Assembly: GCA_013396655.1 (NCBI GenBank)
Contig: WBMV01007712.1
Coordinates: 1,992,041 to 2,056,040, forward strand
Reading direction: 5' to 3'
From: Campylorhamphus procurvoides
Lineage: Eukaryota > Chordata > Aves > Passeriformes > Dendrocolaptidae
Length of the DNA: 64,000 nucleotides
Both the position numbers and the translations under genes were made by a program. This document shows, piece by piece, positions 63,101 to 64,000 of this stretch; positions within the stretch are counted from its first letter, which is position 1; each line of letters begins with the position of its first letter. The notes beneath the pieces were generated by a model. That model saw only the letters and a list, made by a program, of their open reading frames with translations. It ran no database searches and had not been told where the DNA came from.

Positions 63101-64000
63101 AAACAAGAGAAGAGTTTCATGAATTAAAGCAAGAATAGTACTTAATGATCAAAACCAGGAGAACAGAGATAAAATTGGTGAATAGATTTGAACGGATATG
63201 ATTACTCTGACCTTATAATACTAAGGAGGTTTCTGATTTTATGAAATCAGCTGATGGGAACACTTTTGATTTGATCTATAATCTGTGCTAGATGTCATCA
63301 AAAGATATTCTAATCTGCTTTTCTGCACTAGTCTAAAAATCTGAGTTTTAGCCTCCAGGTTCCAAAGTGTAGCAATTTTTGTGTCATGTTTAATTTCTAA
63401 TATACTTCTATTCTCTGAAGAATGCCAAGCTGGTCCTTAGAGTAGGTAGGCTTCTGGTGTCACAGCTTGCAGTTTCAGCAGTATTGCAGCATTTTCACTT
63501 GCTTTAACCAATATCACTATTTTAAAACTTTTATGACAAATAGAGTACCTATCAAACAGCAGTCACTGCTGAGTGACTAATTATAACTCTTTTTCAGCTT
63601 AATGTCTTAGTGGAATATTTCTAGACTTCCTGACTGTCTGATGGAGAAAACTGAAGCAGAATTTTTTAGCCTGTTACAAAGCACATTATTTGAAGGATGT
63701 ACAAAAAGAGGAGTGGGAGAAAATATGTGTGTAGCACTCACTGCTGCTCATTTTTATTGTTTGGTTAAAGAGTAATTTGGAAGTGAACAAAAAATCAATT
63801 CCCTGTCACAGGTTGTGCTTTTAACCACCTAATTCTCATCTGGGTGTTGTAGACCTTCAGTAAAACAAAACCTGTGGACATGGAGTTTAATTGCAAGAGA
63901 CAATGAAGAGCTGTACCCATGAACTGGTGTCAGAGGCCTGGGGCTCTAGCAGGTTTAGTTGCTCATATTGAGCGACAAGGGAGAAGCATCTTTTCCCAGG
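60131..64000 (+). other. MGAT5: Intron 3 of MGAT5, second part (continues past the window)
   Basis: No exon is recognised to the end of the window. It contains a G/T-rich tract at about 61.2 kb and otherwise ordinary AT-rich sequence. Short open frames at 61.8-63.0 kb carry no known motif. Confidence 0.7.
61203..61280 (+). repeat. G/T-rich low-complexity tract
   Basis: Runs such as GGGGGTGTGGGGTTTGTGTG and GGTGGTTGGTGGGGTTT on the + strand, with four or more G runs close together, so G-quadruplex formation is possible. Confidence 0.75.

Noticed and set aside
56589..64000. Search for the next MGAT5 coding exon (the part after the split Asp codon, with the conserved Cys-rich region)
   Set aside because: No matching reading frame with an acceptor was found, so intron 3 is taken to extend past the window.

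Overview
This is a stretch of vertebrate nuclear DNA, almost certainly from a bird. Non-coding sequence predominates, coding exons are short and flanked by GT/AG splice sites, one CpG island is present, and at least five CR1-type LINE fragments carry the avian CR1 3' end. No bacterial operon, rRNA, tRNA or CRISPR array was seen. The only gene I can name with confidence is MGAT5 on the + strand, encoding the Golgi enzyme N-acetylglucosaminyltransferase V (alpha-1,6-mannosylglycoprotein 6-beta-N-acetylglucosaminyltransferase). The window holds only its 5' part.

Layout: 1-7.9 kb is AT-rich DNA upstream of the gene with simple repeats and no recognisable gene. At about 8.03-8.42 kb lies a sharp, TATA-less CpG island with GC boxes and a G-rich decamer minisatellite, the likely MGAT5 promoter. 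A strong splice donor at 8544 suggests a non-coding first exon. From there to about 52.1 kb runs a very long first intron (about 43.6 kb if the exon model is right). It holds CR1 fragments, simple repeats, an 11-base N gap in a poly-C run, a block with retained CpGs near 24.8-25.2 kb, and an unexplained small membrane-protein-like open frame with its own poly(A) signal near 40.6-40.9 kb.

The first coding exon (start codon 52277, donor 52515) encodes the short cytosolic tail, the signal-anchor membrane segment and the start of the stem. Intron 2 is 3.9 kb. The next exon (56421-56588) encodes more of the stem, with clustered N-glycosylation sites. Intron 3 runs from 56589 past the end of the window and contains the best preserved CR1 copy. 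The catalytic domain lies beyond 64 kb. Both coding exons join in frame and look intact.

I did not find a clearly new biological system. The items most worth a second look are the open frame at 40.6-40.9 kb, the promoter minisatellite, the upstream ORFs next to a possible alternative acceptor before the MGAT5 start codon, a perfect palindromic steroid-receptor-like site at 51.1 kb, and the CpG-retaining block at 24.8-25.2 kb.
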